Part shown: in pieces, positions 28,020 through 38,347 of the stretch
How positions within the stretch are numbered: the stretch's first letter is position 1
Layout: each line of letters opens with the position of its first letter
NCBI RefSeq assembly: GCF_004053875.1
Contig: NZ_SBIP01000004.1
Coordinates: forward strand, 186,001-250,000
Source: Neorhizobium lilium
Lineage (GTDB): Bacteria; Pseudomonadota; Alphaproteobacteria; Rhizobiales; Rhizobiaceae
Length of the DNA stretch: 64,000 bases
Direction: 5' to 3'
Notes under the pieces: model-generated
Databases searched by the model: none
Told to the model about the DNA's origin: nothing
Seen by the model: the letters and a program-made list of their open reading frames with translations, nothing else
Program-made: the position numbers and the translations under genes

Positions 28020-29360
28020 CTACCGCTCCCAATCCTCTTTTTCAGGCTTGGGACCGTTGCCGAGTTTCCGCTCAAGCTCGTCCGCCTGGGAAGCCGAAAG
28101 GCGCAGATCGAGGGTGACCGATCCATCCTCGTTGTCGTCGCGGTGATCGACCTGGGCGTTTTCGTAGACCCAGGAGACGACGGCCAGCTTTTCCGGCGGG
28201 ATGGTGATGGTCGCCTCGGTCTGGACGCCGGACAGGCGGCTGCCGATCTCGTCCATCAGCCGGTCGATACCCTCGCCCGTCACCGCCGACAGCGCCATGA
28301 TGTCGTCGCGTCCCGCTGCTCTTTCGGCAATCGCCTCATGCGCTTCCGCGTCGAGAAGATCGATCTTGTTCCAGACTTCGATCAGGCGCTCCGAGCGCTC
28401 CTTCTCGCCGATGCCGAGATCGTCCAGAATGCGGATCACATCCCCGGACTGTGCGGCATTGTCCGGGTCGGACATATCGCGCACATGCAGGATCAGGTCC
28501 GCTTCGAGCACTTCTTCGAGCGTCGCGCGGAAGGCGGCGACCAGATGCGTCGGCAGGTCGGAAATGAACCCGACCGTATCGGACATGATGACCGTGCGGC
28601 CATGCGGCAGCTTCATGCGGCGCAGCGTCGGGTCGAGCGTGGCAAACAGCATGTCTTCCGCCAGCACGCCGGCGCCGGTGATGCGGTTGAACAGCGTCGA
28701 TTTGCCGGCATTGGTGTAGCCGACAAGGGCCACGATCGGATGCGGCACCTTGCGCCGCTTGGCGCGGTGAAGCTGGCGGGTCCGCACGACCTGTTCGAGC
28801 TCACGTTCGAGCCTGACGATCCGATCCTGGAGAAGGCGGCGGTCGGCCTCGATCTGGGTTTCACCGGGACCGCCCATGAAGCCCGCGCCACCGCGCTGGC
28901 GTTCAAGGTGGGTCCAGCTGCGAACCAGGCGGCCCTTCTGATAATTGAGATGCGCCAAGTCGACCTGCAGCGTGCCTTCCTTGGTGGAGGCGCGGCGGCC
29001 GAAGATCTCGAGAATGAGGCCGGTCCGGTCGATGACCTTGGCGTTCCATTCCTTTTCGAGATTACGCTGCTGCACGGGTGTCAGCGGATGATCGACGATC
29101 ACCAGGCCCGCGTCGTTCTCATCGAGAATGGCCTTGATCTCTTCGATCTTGCCGGTTCCGATCAGCGTGGCAGGCTTGGGCTGGTTCACCGGCACGATCA
29201 GGCCAGCGACGATCGTCAGGTCGATCGCCCTGGCAAGGCCGATCGCCTCTTCCAGACGGGCTTCGTTGGAGCGCTGCGGAGCCGGGACGGTAGCCGCCTC
29301 CGCCTGGCTGCCGCGGGCCCTCACCTGCTTGAGGACGGGAACCACAACGGCTGCGCGCAT
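28020..29360 (-). CDS. hflX: GTPase HflX
   Basis: Ribosome-associated GTPase that binds the 50S subunit and can split stalled ribosomes. From the ATG at 29360 the product has 446 residues: N-terminal HflX domain (AGLIVPVNQPKPATLIGTGK, VIVDHPLTPVQQRNLE), the GGPGETQIEADRR glycine-rich linker, and the G domain with G1 VGYTNAGKST, G3 DTVGFI and G4-like NKIDL. The reading frame continues upstream for 21 protein-like codons (TNRDTSNESLIPEAEKRRDD) up to the hfq stop without ATG, GTG or TTG; an ATT at 29423 with AGGAC eight bases before it could be the true start. Downstream of hfq, same strand. Confidence 0.93.
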   Translation of the reverse strand: MRAAVVVPVLKQVRARGSQAEAATVPAPQRSNEARLEEAIGLARAIDLTIVAGLIVPVNQPKPATLIGTGKIEEIKAILDENDAGLVIVDHPLTPVQQRNLEKEWNAKVIDRTGLILEIFGRRASTKEGTLQVDLAHLNYQKGRLVRSWTHLERQRGGAGFMGGPGETQIEADRRLLQDRIVRLERELEQVVRTRQLHRAKRRKVPHPIVALVGYTNAGKSTLFNRITGAGVLAEDMLFATLDPTLRRMKLPHGRTVIMSDTVGFISDLPTHLVAAFRATLEEVLEADLILHVRDMSDPDNAAQSGDVIRILDDLGIGEKERSERLIEVWNKIDLLDAEAHEAIAERAAGRDDIMALSAVTGEGIDRLMDEIGSRLSGVQTEATITIPPEKLAVVSWVYENAQVDHRDDNEDGSVTLDLRLSASQADELERKLGNGPKPEKEDWER

Positions 29361-29438
29361 ATCATCCCGGCGCTTTTCAGCCTCGGGAATGAGCGACTCA
29401 TTCGACGTATCGCGATTTGTAATTTGTTCTTGTCCTGG

Positions 29439-29681
29439 TTAGGCGGCAGTTTCCTCGGTCTCGAACATCTGCAGCGGCTGGCCCGGCATGATGGTCGAGA
29501 TAGCGTGCTTATACACCAACTGAGAGTGTCCGTCACGCCGAAGCAGCACGCAGAAATTATCAAAAGACGTAACGACGCCCGTAAGCTTGACCCCGTTGAT
29601 GAGGAAAATCGTCAAGGAAATCTTTTGTTTGCGAACTGTATTGAGAAACAAGTCCTGAAGGTTCTGAGAACGTTCCGCCAT
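29439..29681 (-). CDS. hfq: RNA chaperone Hfq
   Basis: Hexameric Sm-like protein that pairs small RNAs with mRNAs. The 80-residue product has [20 protein letters not shown], the Sm1 block [19 protein letters not shown] and the Sm2 signature YKHAIST. Length equals that of other rhizobial Hfq proteins, which lack the long acidic tail of enterobacterial ones. It sits between dat and hflX on the same strand; a small hairpin (CCGGC-tttg-GCCGG, 29702-29715) lies in its leader. The candidate small RNA at 8.2 kb would be a plausible client. Confidence 0.96.
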   Translation of the reverse strand: MAERSQNLQDLFLNTVRKQKISLTIFLINGVKLTGVVTSFDNFCVLLRRDGHSQLVYKHAISTIMPGQPLQMFETEETAA

Positions 29682-29745
29682 AGCGCCGCTTCTTTCTTTT
29701 GCCGGCCAAAGCCGGATCATGAGCAATTTTAATAAAGAGACGATC

Positions 29746-29767
29746 GGGAAGCGCCCCCGTGCTTCCC
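29746..29767 (-). terminator. Stem-loop after dat, possible weak terminator
   Basis: GGGAAGC / GCTTCCC with an 8-nt loop, just downstream of the dat stop codon on the minus strand. No strong U tract follows, so it may only attenuate read-through into hfq or stabilise the 3' end. Confidence 0.35.
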
Positions 29768-29787
29768 TTCCCCCAATAGTCTGGTTA

Positions 29788-30651
29788 TCAAATCGCCGTC
29801 TTTTCCGCAATGTCGAAAAAGGCGTCACGAATGGCAGCCGATGTGGTGCCGGGGTGGCCGTTGGCAATCGTCCTGCCATCCACTTCAACGATCGGAACAC
29901 AACTTCCCGTCGCAGAGCTGAAGAACACTTCTCGTGCACCCAGAAGCTCGTCCATCTTGAACTCTCGCTCCGCCACCTTCAACCCAAGCCGCGTGGCCAC
30001 ATCGAGAATCGTCGTGCGGGTGATCCCTTTGAGGATGCCGTGCTCTGCCGGCCGCGTCACCAGGGTGCCGTCGGATGCCACGATCCAGACATTGGAGGAG
30101 GCGCCTTCCATGACCACACCGTTCCGGTCCACGTAGATTGCGTCCTGGGCGCCGGCATCCCTTGCCTGCTGCTTGGCAAGCACGTTCGGCAGAAGACCAA
30201 CGGACTTGATATCGACCCTGTCCCAGCGATTTTCGGGGACGGTGATCACCTTGATGCCGTTTGCGTATTTCTTCGTCACGACAGCAGGATCCGTATTCTT
30301 GGCGGTCACGACAAGCGTGGGGACGGTCTCTGCGGCCGGGAAGAAGTGGTCGCGGCGCGCTGCTCCACGCGTGACTTGCAGGTAGAAGATGCCGTTGCGG
30401 ACGTGGTTGCGGCGAAGCACTTCGCGGATCACGAGGGTCAGCGAACCCCGCGCCATGGGTGCCTTCATCCTCAATTCCCGGAGAGAACGGTCGAGACGGT
30501 CCAGATGGCGCGTCAAATCGACAATCAGTCCCTGCCTCACTTCGCATACTTCGTAGACGCCGTCCGCAAACTGGAAGCCCCGGTCTTCCACATGCACCGC
30601 GGCATCGGCATGCGGCACGTAACGACCATTCACATAGGCAATTCTGGACAT
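29788..30651 (-). CDS. dat: D-amino-acid aminotransferase (class IV, PLP)
   Basis: PLP enzyme interconverting D-amino acids and 2-oxo acids, supplying D-alanine or D-glutamate for peptidoglycan. The 287-residue product has the class IV features [33 protein letters not shown] (typical of D-alanine transaminases), the PLP lysine in [15 protein letters not shown], and [10 protein letters not shown]. Start at 30651 ([12 protein letters not shown]) fits the family; a longer frame runs back into ntrX. A branched-chain aminotransferase is the alternative, but the central motif favours Dat. It lies between ntrX and hfq. Confidence 0.9.
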   Translation of the reverse strand: MSRIAYVNGRYVPHADAAVHVEDRGFQFADGVYEVCEVRQGLIVDLTRHLDRLDRSLRELRMKAPMARGSLTLVIREVLRRNHVRNGIFYLQVTRGAARRDHFFPAAETVPTLVVTAKNTDPAVVTKKYANGIKVITVPENRWDRVDIKSVGLLPNVLAKQQARDAGAQDAIYVDRNGVVMEGASSNVWIVASDGTLVTRPAEHGILKGITRTTILDVATRLGLKVAEREFKMDELLGAREVFFSSATGSCVPIVEVDGRTIANGHPGTTSAAIRDAFFDIAEKTAI

Positions 30652-30749
30652 TGGGGTGTTCCGGTTATGAAGAACTAGAAGTGACAAACATGTGGAAAAC
30701 AGCCGGCAGCATGCGCCACCGCCGAGGCGGCGCGCATTGCCGAGCGGCA

Positions 30750-32114
30750 TCAGACGCCGAGCGACTTCAACTTGCGATGCAGTGCGGAACGCTCCATGCC
30801 GACGAATTCCGCCGTGCGGGAGATGTTGCCGCCGAAGCGGTTGATCTGCGCGACCAGATAATCGCGCTCGAACATTTCCCGCGCTTCACGCAAGGGCAGC
30901 GTCATGATGTGCACGTCACCCTTGGAGGAGACCTTCGGCAGCATGTCGCCAAGGTCCGGCGGCAGCATGTCGGCGGAAATCGCCGTATCCGGACCGTCGG
31001 TGCGGGCCAGGATCATCAGGCGTTCGATGTTGTTGCGCAACTGGCGGATATTCCCGGGCCAGTCGTTCGCCTGCAGGACGGCCATGGCATCATCGCCGAT
31101 CTTGCGCGGTCTGATACCGGCCTGCTCGGAGACCTGGCGCATGAACATGTCGACCAGAAAGGGAATGTCCTCGCGGCGCTCTGCCAGCGCCGGAACCTTG
31201 ACCGGCACGACGGCAAGCCGATGGTAGAGATCCTCACGGAACGAGCCATCTGCGATCAGGCTTTCAAGGTTGTAGGCGGTCGAGGAAATGATACGGACAT
31301 CCACCTTGACCCGCTTGGAACCGCCGACGCGTTCGAATTGCTGATCCACCAGAACGCGGAGAATCTTGTTCTGCGTTTCGCGGGGCATCTCGCCGATTTC
31401 GTCCAGGTAGAGAATGCCGCGATGCGCTTCTTCAAGGGCTCCGATCTTGCGGGGCTGGCCGGGCGTTCCTTCCGTGCCGAATAGCGCCATTTCCATGCGC
31501 TCGGGTGTAATGGTCGCGGCATTGAGGGCGACGAAAGGACCGCCGGCGCGGGAGGATTTGCGATGGATCATCCGCGCTACCAGTTCCTTACCGGAGCCGG
31601 AAGGCCCAAGGATCATGATGCGGCTGTTCGTTGGCGACACCTTCTCGATGGTCTGGCGCAATTGCGAAACGGCGACGGAGGTGCCGACCAGCTCGGCTGC
31701 GTCACCGGTGCGCTTCTTCAGCTCCGTCACTTCCCGCTTGAGCTTGGAGTTTTCGAGCGCACGTTCCGCGATCAGGATCAGCCGATCGGCCTTGAACGGC
31801 TTTTCGATGAAGTCGAAGGCGCCGCGCTTGATGGCCGATACCGCCGTCTCGACATTGCCATGACCGGATATCATGACGACCGGCAATTCCGGGTGACGGC
31901 TCTTGATCTCGTCCAGCAGCGCCAGTCCGTCGAGCCGGGAGCCCTGCATCCAGATATCCAGAAAGACGAGCCGCGGAACACGGTCGGAGATGGTCGCCAG
32001 GGCGCTGTCGCTGTCATGCGCAGTGCGGGTTTCGTGTCCTTCATCCGAAAGAATGCCCGAAACAATGTCGCGGATATCCGCCTCGTCATCCACGACCAAA
32101 ATATCAGACGCCAT
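30750..32114 (-). CDS. ntrX: Nitrogen-related response regulator NtrX
   Basis: Response regulator partner of NtrY in nitrogen, redox and envelope control. 454 residues: receiver domain with phospho-acceptor D53 (LVFLDIWMQG), AAA+ domain with Walker A GPSGSGKELVAR and Walker B LYLDEIGEMP, and a Fis-type helix-turn-helix at the end (GGNISRTAEFVGMERSALHR). The sigma-54-contacting GAFTGA loop is not present: the position reads LFGTEGTPGQPRKIG. This is characteristic of alphaproteobacterial NtrX and suggests it does not act as a classical sigma-54 activator. It overlaps ntrY by 11 bp. Confidence 0.95.
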   Translation of the reverse strand: MASDILVVDDEADIRDIVSGILSDEGHETRTAHDSDSALATISDRVPRLVFLDIWMQGSRLDGLALLDEIKSRHPELPVVMISGHGNVETAVSAIKRGAFDFIEKPFKADRLILIAERALENSKLKREVTELKKRTGDAAELVGTSVAVSQLRQTIEKVSPTNSRIMILGPSGSGKELVARMIHRKSSRAGGPFVALNAATITPERMEMALFGTEGTPGQPRKIGALEEAHRGILYLDEIGEMPRETQNKILRVLVDQQFERVGGSKRVKVDVRIISSTAYNLESLIADGSFREDLYHRLAVVPVKVPALAERREDIPFLVDMFMRQVSEQAGIRPRKIGDDAMAVLQANDWPGNIRQLRNNIERLMILARTDGPDTAISADMLPPDLGDMLPKVSSKGDVHIMTLPLREAREMFERDYLVAQINRFGGNISRTAEFVGMERSALHRKLKSLGV

Positions 32115-34374
32115 AGGCTACTTCCTTGTCATTTCCCGTTTGAGGCACCGCGGCCCGCTCGATATGCGGCAGCAGCACTCTGATCATGGCGCCGTTGCCA
32201 TGGTCGAATTCCGGAGGCGCATCATGCAGTTCGAGCTGCCCCCCATGTTCTTCGATGATCTTCTTGACGATAGCGAGCCCAAGGCCGGTGCCCTTGTCGC
32301 GCATGGTCATGTAAGGCTCCAGAATGCGATGGCGGTTTTCCTGCGGCAGACCGCTGCCGTTGTCGATCACGTCCACGACGAAGAGGTCGCGTTCATGGTC
32401 AAAGGCGGAGCGCACCATGACCTTGCGCCCGTCGCGCTGCTGGTCGCCGGGCACAGCCTCGATCGATTCCACCGCGTTCTTGATGAGGTTGCCGAAAGCC
32501 TGGCCCAGCATGCGCGCGTCGAACATGCCGGTCAGCGGCTCGTCGCCGAGTTCGCGAACGAAGTCGACATGGGTGGTTCCCATTTCGCGCAGGAACATGG
32601 CGTCACGCAGAATGCCGCGCAGGTCGGTCGGCTCCTTCGATGGTTTGGGCATGCGGGCGAAGGACGAAAACTCGTCCACCATCCGGCCGATATCGCCCAC
32701 CTGGCGCACGATCGTATCCGTGCACTGGTCGAAAATGGCGCGATCGTTTTCGTCGATCTGCTTGCCATAGCGACGCTTCAGGCGCTCCGCCGAGAGCTGG
32801 ATCGGGGTCAGAGGGTTCTTGATCTCATGAGCAATGCGGCGAGCGACGTCAGCCCAAGCCGTCGAACGCTGCGCGATGACGAGGTCGGTGATGTCGTCGA
32901 GCGTGATGACATAGGAATCCTTGGCCGAACGCTGTTCTTCACGGGTCACCTGCACGGACAAGGTTCGTTCCTTGCCGCCACGCATGAGGTTGACCTGCTT
33001 GCGAAAATCATTGCGGGAACGAGCCATAGCCTCTGTCATCACATGATCGATTTCCGGCGCCACGTCCTGCAGGGTCTTCCCGAGCAGGCCTTCGGCGGAA
33101 ATTCCCAGAAAGGCTTCGGCCGAGGGATTGCCGATAGTGATCCGTCGATCGGCATCGACGCCGATGACAGCCGCCGTCACGCCGGACAGTACCGCTTCGA
33201 TAAAGCGCCGGCGGTCATCGACCTCATCCTTCGCCTCCAAGATCTCGTCGCGCTGGCTGCGGATCTCCGAGATCATCTTGTTGAACGTGCGCGACAGGCT
33301 GCCGACGTCGCCATCCGCCGCGCGGACCGGCACGACCACGGCAAGATTGCCGGTCGCAACGCTGTCGGCAGCGCTGATCAGCAGCCGGATCGGCCGCACG
33401 ATACGGTCGGCAACCGCGATTGCCGCCCATATCGCCGCCAGAAGAACGATGAGCGCAAAGCCGAGATAGAGGACCGCGAAGGCGAACTGCAGCGACATAC
33501 GGCCCGCTTCCATCGACTTATATTCGGCCGTGTTCTCCTCCATCAGCCGCATCGCGTTCATGACCTTCGGATCCACCGCACGGATTGTGTAGAGGAAGGT
33601 GCCCGGCATGTTGTCGATCTTGATGACGGCGCCGACGAGATTGGTAACGCCCGGTGGAATAAGCGTTGGCTGTCCTCCAGCCGCACTTTTCAACGCATCC
33701 TGGGGGATGGCCGGAAGCGGCTTCTCGGTCTTGATGTCGGCCTGGGCGATCGCCTGACCGTCCTCCTGAACAAGAAACGCGCCCAGCATGCCGCGTCCCC
33801 TCGCCTGACGGGTCATCAGTTCTACGAAGCCGGTGCGGTCGAGGTAGAACATGGCGCGGTTGCGCTCGAGGTCGTTCGACATCGACACGGTCTGGCCTTG
33901 CAGATAGCTGGCATTCTCCATCATGTAGGCGCGTGCCACGTCCTGAGAGGACTGGACGATCGACTGGGTACGGATGGAGAACCAGCGGTCGAGGCCGACA
34001 TTGAGCGTCAGGCTGGCGAAAATGGCGACAAGAACGGCCGGGGTGATTGCCACGATCGAGAAGAGAACCACGATGCGCACATGCAGCCTTGCTGCCGCAC
34101 GGCCGCGATTGCGTGCTCTGACGAGGCGGGCGACTTCCCGGCCGATCAGATACATAAGGCCCAGAATGTAAAGCGAGTTGATGACCGCCGAGGCGATCAC
34201 GACATTCGTGGTAGGCGCGACGGGAGTGAGGCCGAGCAGCACGAAAAGCGTCAGCGTAGCGCAAATGAGAGCCCCACCGGCCAGAAGCAAACCCGGCAGC
34301 GCGAAGGAGGCGCGCCGATCCTGGACCGGTACTATAGGTTCGCTCGCCATGGACACTGCCACGTCGTCCGCCAT
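32104..34374 (-). CDS. ntrY: Nitrogen-regulation sensor histidine kinase NtrY
   Basis: Large membrane sensor kinase. The 756-residue product begins with a cytoplasmic leader, then two to three membrane helices (FALPGLLLAGGALICATLTL region, then VVIASAVINSLYILGLMYLIG and VVLFSIVAITPAVLVAIFAS regions), a periplasmic domain to about 290, a further helix, HAMP (IRPIRLLISAADSVATGNL), PAS, the DHp box [20 protein letters not shown] and the ATPase domain ending GTGLGLAIVKKIIEEHGG. This is the canonical NtrY layout. A separate promoter probably lies in the 207-bp gap after ntrC. Confidence 0.95.
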   Translation of the reverse strand: MADDVAVSMASEPIVPVQDRRASFALPGLLLAGGALICATLTLFVLLGLTPVAPTTNVVIASAVINSLYILGLMYLIGREVARLVRARNRGRAAARLHVRIVVLFSIVAITPAVLVAIFASLTLNVGLDRWFSIRTQSIVQSSQDVARAYMMENASYLQGQTVSMSNDLERNRAMFYLDRTGFVELMTRQARGRGMLGAFLVQEDGQAIAQADIKTEKPLPAIPQDALKSAAGGQPTLIPPGVTNLVGAVIKIDNMPGTFLYTIRAVDPKVMNAMRLMEENTAEYKSMEAGRMSLQFAFAVLYLGFALIVLLAAIWAAIAVADRIVRPIRLLISAADSVATGNLAVVVPVRAADGDVGSLSRTFNKMISEIRSQRDEILEAKDEVDDRRRFIEAVLSGVTAAVIGVDADRRITIGNPSAEAFLGISAEGLLGKTLQDVAPEIDHVMTEAMARSRNDFRKQVNLMRGGKERTLSVQVTREEQRSAKDSYVITLDDITDLVIAQRSTAWADVARRIAHEIKNPLTPIQLSAERLKRRYGKQIDENDRAIFDQCTDTIVRQVGDIGRMVDEFSSFARMPKPSKEPTDLRGILRDAMFLREMGTTHVDFVRELGDEPLTGMFDARMLGQAFGNLIKNAVESIEAVPGDQQRDGRKVMVRSAFDHERDLFVVDVIDNGSGLPQENRHRILEPYMTMRDKGTGLGLAIVKKIIEEHGGQLELHDAPPEFDHGNGAMIRVLLPHIERAAVPQTGNDKEVAYGV

Positions 34375-34536
34375 CGCTTGCTCCGGTCCCCGAACCCTGG
34401 CTCTGCCCTCGCCCGGGTCTTTGCCGGGAACAAGAAAAGCGTCCGCCTTGAATGGATGTTCTCAGTTGCGCCGGCGGTCGCCGCCCCGCGTCAGCAACTG
34501 ACACCCTGCGTGACTTCTAAGCAACGCATTGTGGCG

Positions 34537-34565
34537 AAAATGCAACGGAGGTGTTTGCGTGTCAA
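34537..34565 (-). promoter_or_regulatory. Candidate promoter of ntrYX
   Basis: On the minus strand, -35 TTGACA (exact consensus, in CTTGACA) and -10-like CATTTT with a 17-bp spacer, located between ntrC and ntrY. Supports separate transcription of ntrYX in addition to read-through from ntrBC. Confidence 0.4.
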
Positions 34566-34581
34566 GCCGCAGGGTTGGAGA

Positions 34582-36033
34582 TCATGCGCCGCGGGCGCTG
34601 CGGTAGACGGAGACGCCCAGTTCGCGGATCTTCTTGCGAAGCGTATTGCGGTTGAGGCCCAAAAGATCGGCTGCCTTGATCTGATTGCCGCGCGTTGCCG
34701 TCAGCGCAGCCAGAATCAGCGGATATTCCATCTCCGTCAGGACTCGATCGTAAAGGCCAGGCGGCGGAAGATTATCGCCGAAGCTCGAGAAATAGGTCCG
34801 CATGTTTTCCTCGACCGCCTGCGAAATGGTGAGCGAACCGCTACGGGCGCCCATCTTGTCAATCGGGCTGTCGGGAACATCGGAGCGCAGTTCCGATTCG
34901 ATGATTTCGCGGGTGATGACCTCCTGCGGATAAAGCGCCATCAGGCGGCGGACGAGGTTTTCCAGCTCGCGGACATTCCCCGGCCAGGCATAGGATTTCA
35001 TACCGTCCAGCGCTTCATTGTCGAAGCGCTTTGCGTCGAGGCCTTCCTTTTCGGCCATCTGCATGAAGTGCCGCACAAGATCGGGAATATCCTCGGCGCG
35101 GTCGCGAAGCGGCGGGAGACGCAAGGGGACGACGTTCAGGCGGTAATACAGATCCTCGCGGAAGAGGCCCTGGTTGATGAGCGTCTTCAGGTCCTTGTTG
35201 GTGGCCGCAACAATCCGCACGTCGGTCCGGATCGGGGTACGCCCGCCGACCGTGGTGTATTCGCCCTGCTGCAGCACGCGCAGCAGCCGGGTCTGCGCGT
35301 CCATTGGCATGTCGCCGATTTCGTCGAGGAACAACGTGCCGCCTTCGGCCTGTTCGAAGCGGCCGGTGGACCGGTTCTGGGCTCCCGTGAAGGCGCCCTT
35401 CTCATGGCCGAAAAGTTCCGATTCGATCAGGTCGCGGGGAATGGCCGCCATGTTGATCGCAACGAAGGGGCCGTTGCGGCGCTTGCCGTAATCATGGAGC
35501 GCGCGGGCCACAAGCTCCTTGCCCGTGCCGGATTCGCCGGTGATCATCAGCGTCAGGTCGGTCTGCATGAGACGCGCCAGCACGCGGTAGATTTCCTGCA
35601 TGGCGGCGGAGCGGCCGACCAGCGGCATGCCGTCCTGCATGTCGTCATCCAGACGAGCCGGCTTGCGCTTCGGCTCGGCAAGCGCCCGGCCGATGATGGC
35701 GATGAGTTCCGTCAGGTCGAAGGGCTTGGGCAGGTAGTCGTAGGCACCTTTTTCCGACGCCTTGATCGCCGTCATGAACGTGTTCTGGGCACTCATGACG
35801 AGAACCGGCAGATCCGGCCGTGCCTTCTTGATGCGCGGCAGGAGGTCGAAGGCGTTCTCGTCCGGCATGATGACATCCGTCACTACGAGGTCACCCTCGC
35901 CGGCCGAAATCCAGCGCCAGAGGGTTGCAGCGTTCGAGGTGATGCGCACATCGTAACCGGCTCTCGTCAGGGCTTGGTTCAAGACGGTGCGGATGGCCGC
36001 GTCGTCGTCGGCGACAAGGATCGTGGCAGTCAT
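34582..36033 (-). CDS. ntrC: Nitrogen regulation response regulator NtrC
   Basis: Sigma-54 activator of nitrogen-limitation genes. 483 residues: receiver with D53 (VVTDVIMPD), AAA+ domain with [12 protein letters not shown], the intact sigma-54 contact loop GAFTGA ([13 protein letters not shown]), Walker [11 protein letters not shown], and a Fis-type DNA-binding domain ([20 protein letters not shown]). Its start overlaps the ntrB stop by 4 bp, so kinase and regulator are coupled. The intact GAFTGA loop contrasts with the neighbouring NtrX. Confidence 0.97.
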   Translation of the reverse strand: MTATILVADDDAAIRTVLNQALTRAGYDVRITSNAATLWRWISAGEGDLVVTDVIMPDENAFDLLPRIKKARPDLPVLVMSAQNTFMTAIKASEKGAYDYLPKPFDLTELIAIIGRALAEPKRKPARLDDDMQDGMPLVGRSAAMQEIYRVLARLMQTDLTLMITGESGTGKELVARALHDYGKRRNGPFVAINMAAIPRDLIESELFGHEKGAFTGAQNRSTGRFEQAEGGTLFLDEIGDMPMDAQTRLLRVLQQGEYTTVGGRTPIRTDVRIVAATNKDLKTLINQGLFREDLYYRLNVVPLRLPPLRDRAEDIPDLVRHFMQMAEKEGLDAKRFDNEALDGMKSYAWPGNVRELENLVRRLMALYPQEVITREIIESELRSDVPDSPIDKMGARSGSLTISQAVEENMRTYFSSFGDNLPPPGLYDRVLTEMEYPLILAALTATRGNQIKAADLLGLNRNTLRKKIRELGVSVYRSARGA

Positions 36034-37178
36034 TTAACGCTTCCTGTGAAGTTGTCGGCACGGCCGTCGCCGGCCTCTTCCTTGTGCATGGGCATCAAAA
36101 CCCGGAAAATGGTGCGCCGGCTCTGGCTGTCGCATTCGACGATGCCGCCATGGCCACCGATGATCTTGGCGACGAGGGCGAGACCGAGGCCGGAACCGTT
36201 GGTCTTGGTGGTGATGAAGGGATCGAACAGATGCGGCAGAAGATCGAGCGGCACGCCAGGCCCATTGTCGATGACGCAGAATTCCAGCGGCAGCGAGATT
36301 TTCTCGCGGGTGCCGGCGACCGAGAGACGGATACCCGGGCGATAGGCGGTCGTCAGCATGATCTCGGCGTCCGACTGGTCGGAAACGGCTTCCGCCGCGT
36401 TCTTTACGAGGTTGAGGAAGACCTGCACGAGCTGATCGCGGTTCGCATAGACCGGTGGCAGCGAGGGGTCGTACATCTCGGAAAACTTGATCTTGCGGGC
36501 AAAACCTGCCTTGGCGATCGCCTTCACATGATCCAGCACCGAGTGAATGTTGATCGGCGACCGATCTACGGGCCGCTCATCCGAAAAGACTTCCATGCGA
36601 TCGACTAGGGAGACGATCCGGTCCGTCTCATCGCAGATAAGTCGCGTCAGGGCGCGGTCGTCGTCTGGCACCGAGGTTTCCAGCAGCTGCGCAGCGCCCC
36701 GAATGCCCGAAAGCGGGTTCTTGATCTCGTGGGCCAGCATGGAGGCAAGCCCGGTGACGGATCGAGCGGCGGCGCGATGCGTCAGCTGACGGTCGATCTT
36801 GTCGGCCATCGACCGTTCCTGAAAGACGACCACGACGGAACCGGGCTCGCTGACGACTGGCGCGACGTAAAGATCGACCAGCTTTTCCTGTCCGAGCCGC
36901 GGCGACGACAGATCGACCCGGTATTCGTTGACCGGCGCCTTGCGCTCGCGCACCTGGTCGATCAGCGCCAGCAACGGGCTACCGAAAGGAATGAAGGTCG
37001 AGATCTTGTTCTTCGCGAGATGGGCGGCGCTGGAGCCGAAAAAGGCTTCCGCCTCCCAGTTGGCGAAGGCGACCTTGCCGGCCGCATCCACCAGGATCAC
37101 CGGATTCTGCACCGAATTCAGGACGGCCATGGCAAGGGCCTGCCCCTGCGCCGTGCTCTGTTCAGAGGTCTTGGTCAT
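36030..37178 (-). CDS. ntrB: Nitrogen regulation sensor histidine kinase NtrB
   Basis: Soluble bifunctional kinase/phosphatase controlling NtrC under PII proteins. 382 residues: PAS domain ([20 protein letters not shown]), the phospho-acceptor box [20 protein letters not shown], and the ATPase motifs [12 protein letters not shown] and [19 protein letters not shown]. No membrane segment. Translationally coupled on both sides: 4-bp overlap with dusB upstream and with ntrC downstream. Confidence 0.96.
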   Translation of the reverse strand: MTKTSEQSTAQGQALAMAVLNSVQNPVILVDAAGKVAFANWEAEAFFGSSAAHLAKNKISTFIPFGSPLLALIDQVRERKAPVNEYRVDLSSPRLGQEKLVDLYVAPVVSEPGSVVVVFQERSMADKIDRQLTHRAAARSVTGLASMLAHEIKNPLSGIRGAAQLLETSVPDDDRALTRLICDETDRIVSLVDRMEVFSDERPVDRSPINIHSVLDHVKAIAKAGFARKIKFSEMYDPSLPPVYANRDQLVQVFLNLVKNAAEAVSDQSDAEIMLTTAYRPGIRLSVAGTREKISLPLEFCVIDNGPGVPLDLLPHLFDPFITTKTNGSGLGLALVAKIIGGHGGIVECDSQSRRTIFRVLMPMHKEEAGDGRADNFTGSVK

Positions 37179-38176
37179 GCAGCCTCCCTGCGGGCGTCAT
37201 GTGTTGTTCCGGCTGAAAGCGCGTCCGCCATGCGCCGCAGAACCTCGTTCGGATGCCTGCATGTCATGATCGCCGCCTTCGCGTCGCCCGGTAGGTCCGG
37301 TGCGAAGCGCTCCAGATACCAGCCCAGATGTTTGCGCGCATGCCGCAGACCAGCTTCCTCGCCATAGAGCTGCAGCATCGCTTCGTAATGTTCAGAAACA
37401 AGAGCGGCGATTTCGTTCTGCTCGGGAACTGCATGGCCGGCAAGCCAGCCCACATGCCAGGGGCGGCCTTGCGCACCACGCCCGACCATGACCGCATCTG
37501 CGCCGGACCGCTTCAGGATCTCGGCGGCATCCTGCGGCGATTCGACATCGCCATTGGCAACAAGAGGAATGGAGACCGCATCGCGCACGAGACGGATCGC
37601 ATCCCAGTCCGCCCTGCCCTCGTAGAACTGCATGCGGGTGCGACCGTGGATCGTCACAAGCTGGATACCGGCCTCTTCGGCGCGGCGCGCAATCTCTGGC
37701 GCGTTGATGGAATTGTCGTCCCAGCCCAGCCTCATCTTCAGCGTTACCGGCACCGTGACCGCCTTCACGGTTGCCTCGATCAGCGACAGCGCATGATCCG
37801 GGTCGCGCATCAGCGCTGAGCCGGAATAGCCTCCGGTCACCTTTTTTGCGGGACAACCCATGTTGATGTCGATGATATCGGCGCCGTTGTCTGCGGAGAT
37901 CCTGGCAGCCTCTGCCATCCAGTGCGCCTCGCGACCGGCAAGCTGCACCACATGCGGGGTAATCCCCGTGCTTTTCAGCCGCGCCCAGGATTCGCCCCGG
38001 TTCATCACCAGTTCGCGGCTTGCCACCATCTCCGTCACCACCAGGCCGGCACCGTAGCGCCAGGCAAGCGTGCGAAACGGCAGGTCCGTCACACCCGACA
38101 TCGGAGCGAGGAGGACTCGATTGCGAACAGGAACGGACCCGATCTCAAACGGCGTGGCGAGATGTTTTAGATGCAA
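37175..38176 (-). CDS. dusB: tRNA-dihydrouridine synthase DusB (NifR3)
   Basis: FMN enzyme reducing uridine to dihydrouridine in tRNA. The 333-residue product has [15 protein letters not shown], the catalytic-cysteine region [36 protein letters not shown] and [12 protein letters not shown]. In alphaproteobacteria this gene (nifR3) heads the ntrBC operon, exactly as here, with a 4-bp overlap into ntrB. The substrate subclass (DusB) is inferred from this context and sequence. Confidence 0.95.
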   Translation of the reverse strand: MHLKHLATPFEIGSVPVRNRVLLAPMSGVTDLPFRTLAWRYGAGLVVTEMVASRELVMNRGESWARLKSTGITPHVVQLAGREAHWMAEAARISADNGADIIDINMGCPAKKVTGGYSGSALMRDPDHALSLIEATVKAVTVPVTLKMRLGWDDNSINAPEIARRAEEAGIQLVTIHGRTRMQFYEGRADWDAIRLVRDAVSIPLVANGDVESPQDAAEILKRSGADAVMVGRGAQGRPWHVGWLAGHAVPEQNEIAALVSEHYEAMLQLYGEEAGLRHARKHLGWYLERFAPDLPGDAKAAIMTCRHPNEVLRRMADALSAGTTHDARREAA

Positions 38177-38212
38177 ATGATGATCTTTCGGGCATGCGGG
38201 CTTGTTGCACTA

Positions 38213-38241
38213 TTTTTATTCAGGCCAAACGCATTTGCCAA
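38213..38241 (-). promoter_or_regulatory. Candidate promoter of dusB-ntrB-ntrC
   Basis: On the minus strand, TTGGCA and TAAAAA separated by 17 bp, about 37 bp upstream of the dusB start codon, in the 171-bp divergent region shared with ispDF. A moderate match only. Confidence 0.33.
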
Positions 38242-38347
38242 GAGCTATTCCCGTTTTGCGTTATTTTTAAGCGCCCTGCTGGAAATGCGGCTTTTGAGGC
38301 TATAGTCCTGCGCCTGTCAATCTTCAACCACGGGACAGGTAAAGGCC

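Noticed and set aside
27857-28126. A minus-strand 89-codon frame with a hydrophobic stretch (IALLALAVFFVYRKD)
   Set aside because: It overlaps the end of hflX in another frame and has no plausible start of its own within the gap; the membrane-like stretch alone is not enough.
31903-36345. A 1480-codon open frame on the + strand across ntrX, ntrY and ntrC
   Set aside because: It is antisense to three certain genes in a GC-rich genome, has His/Arg/Asp-rich composition without any domain, and its length only reflects codon bias of the true strand.
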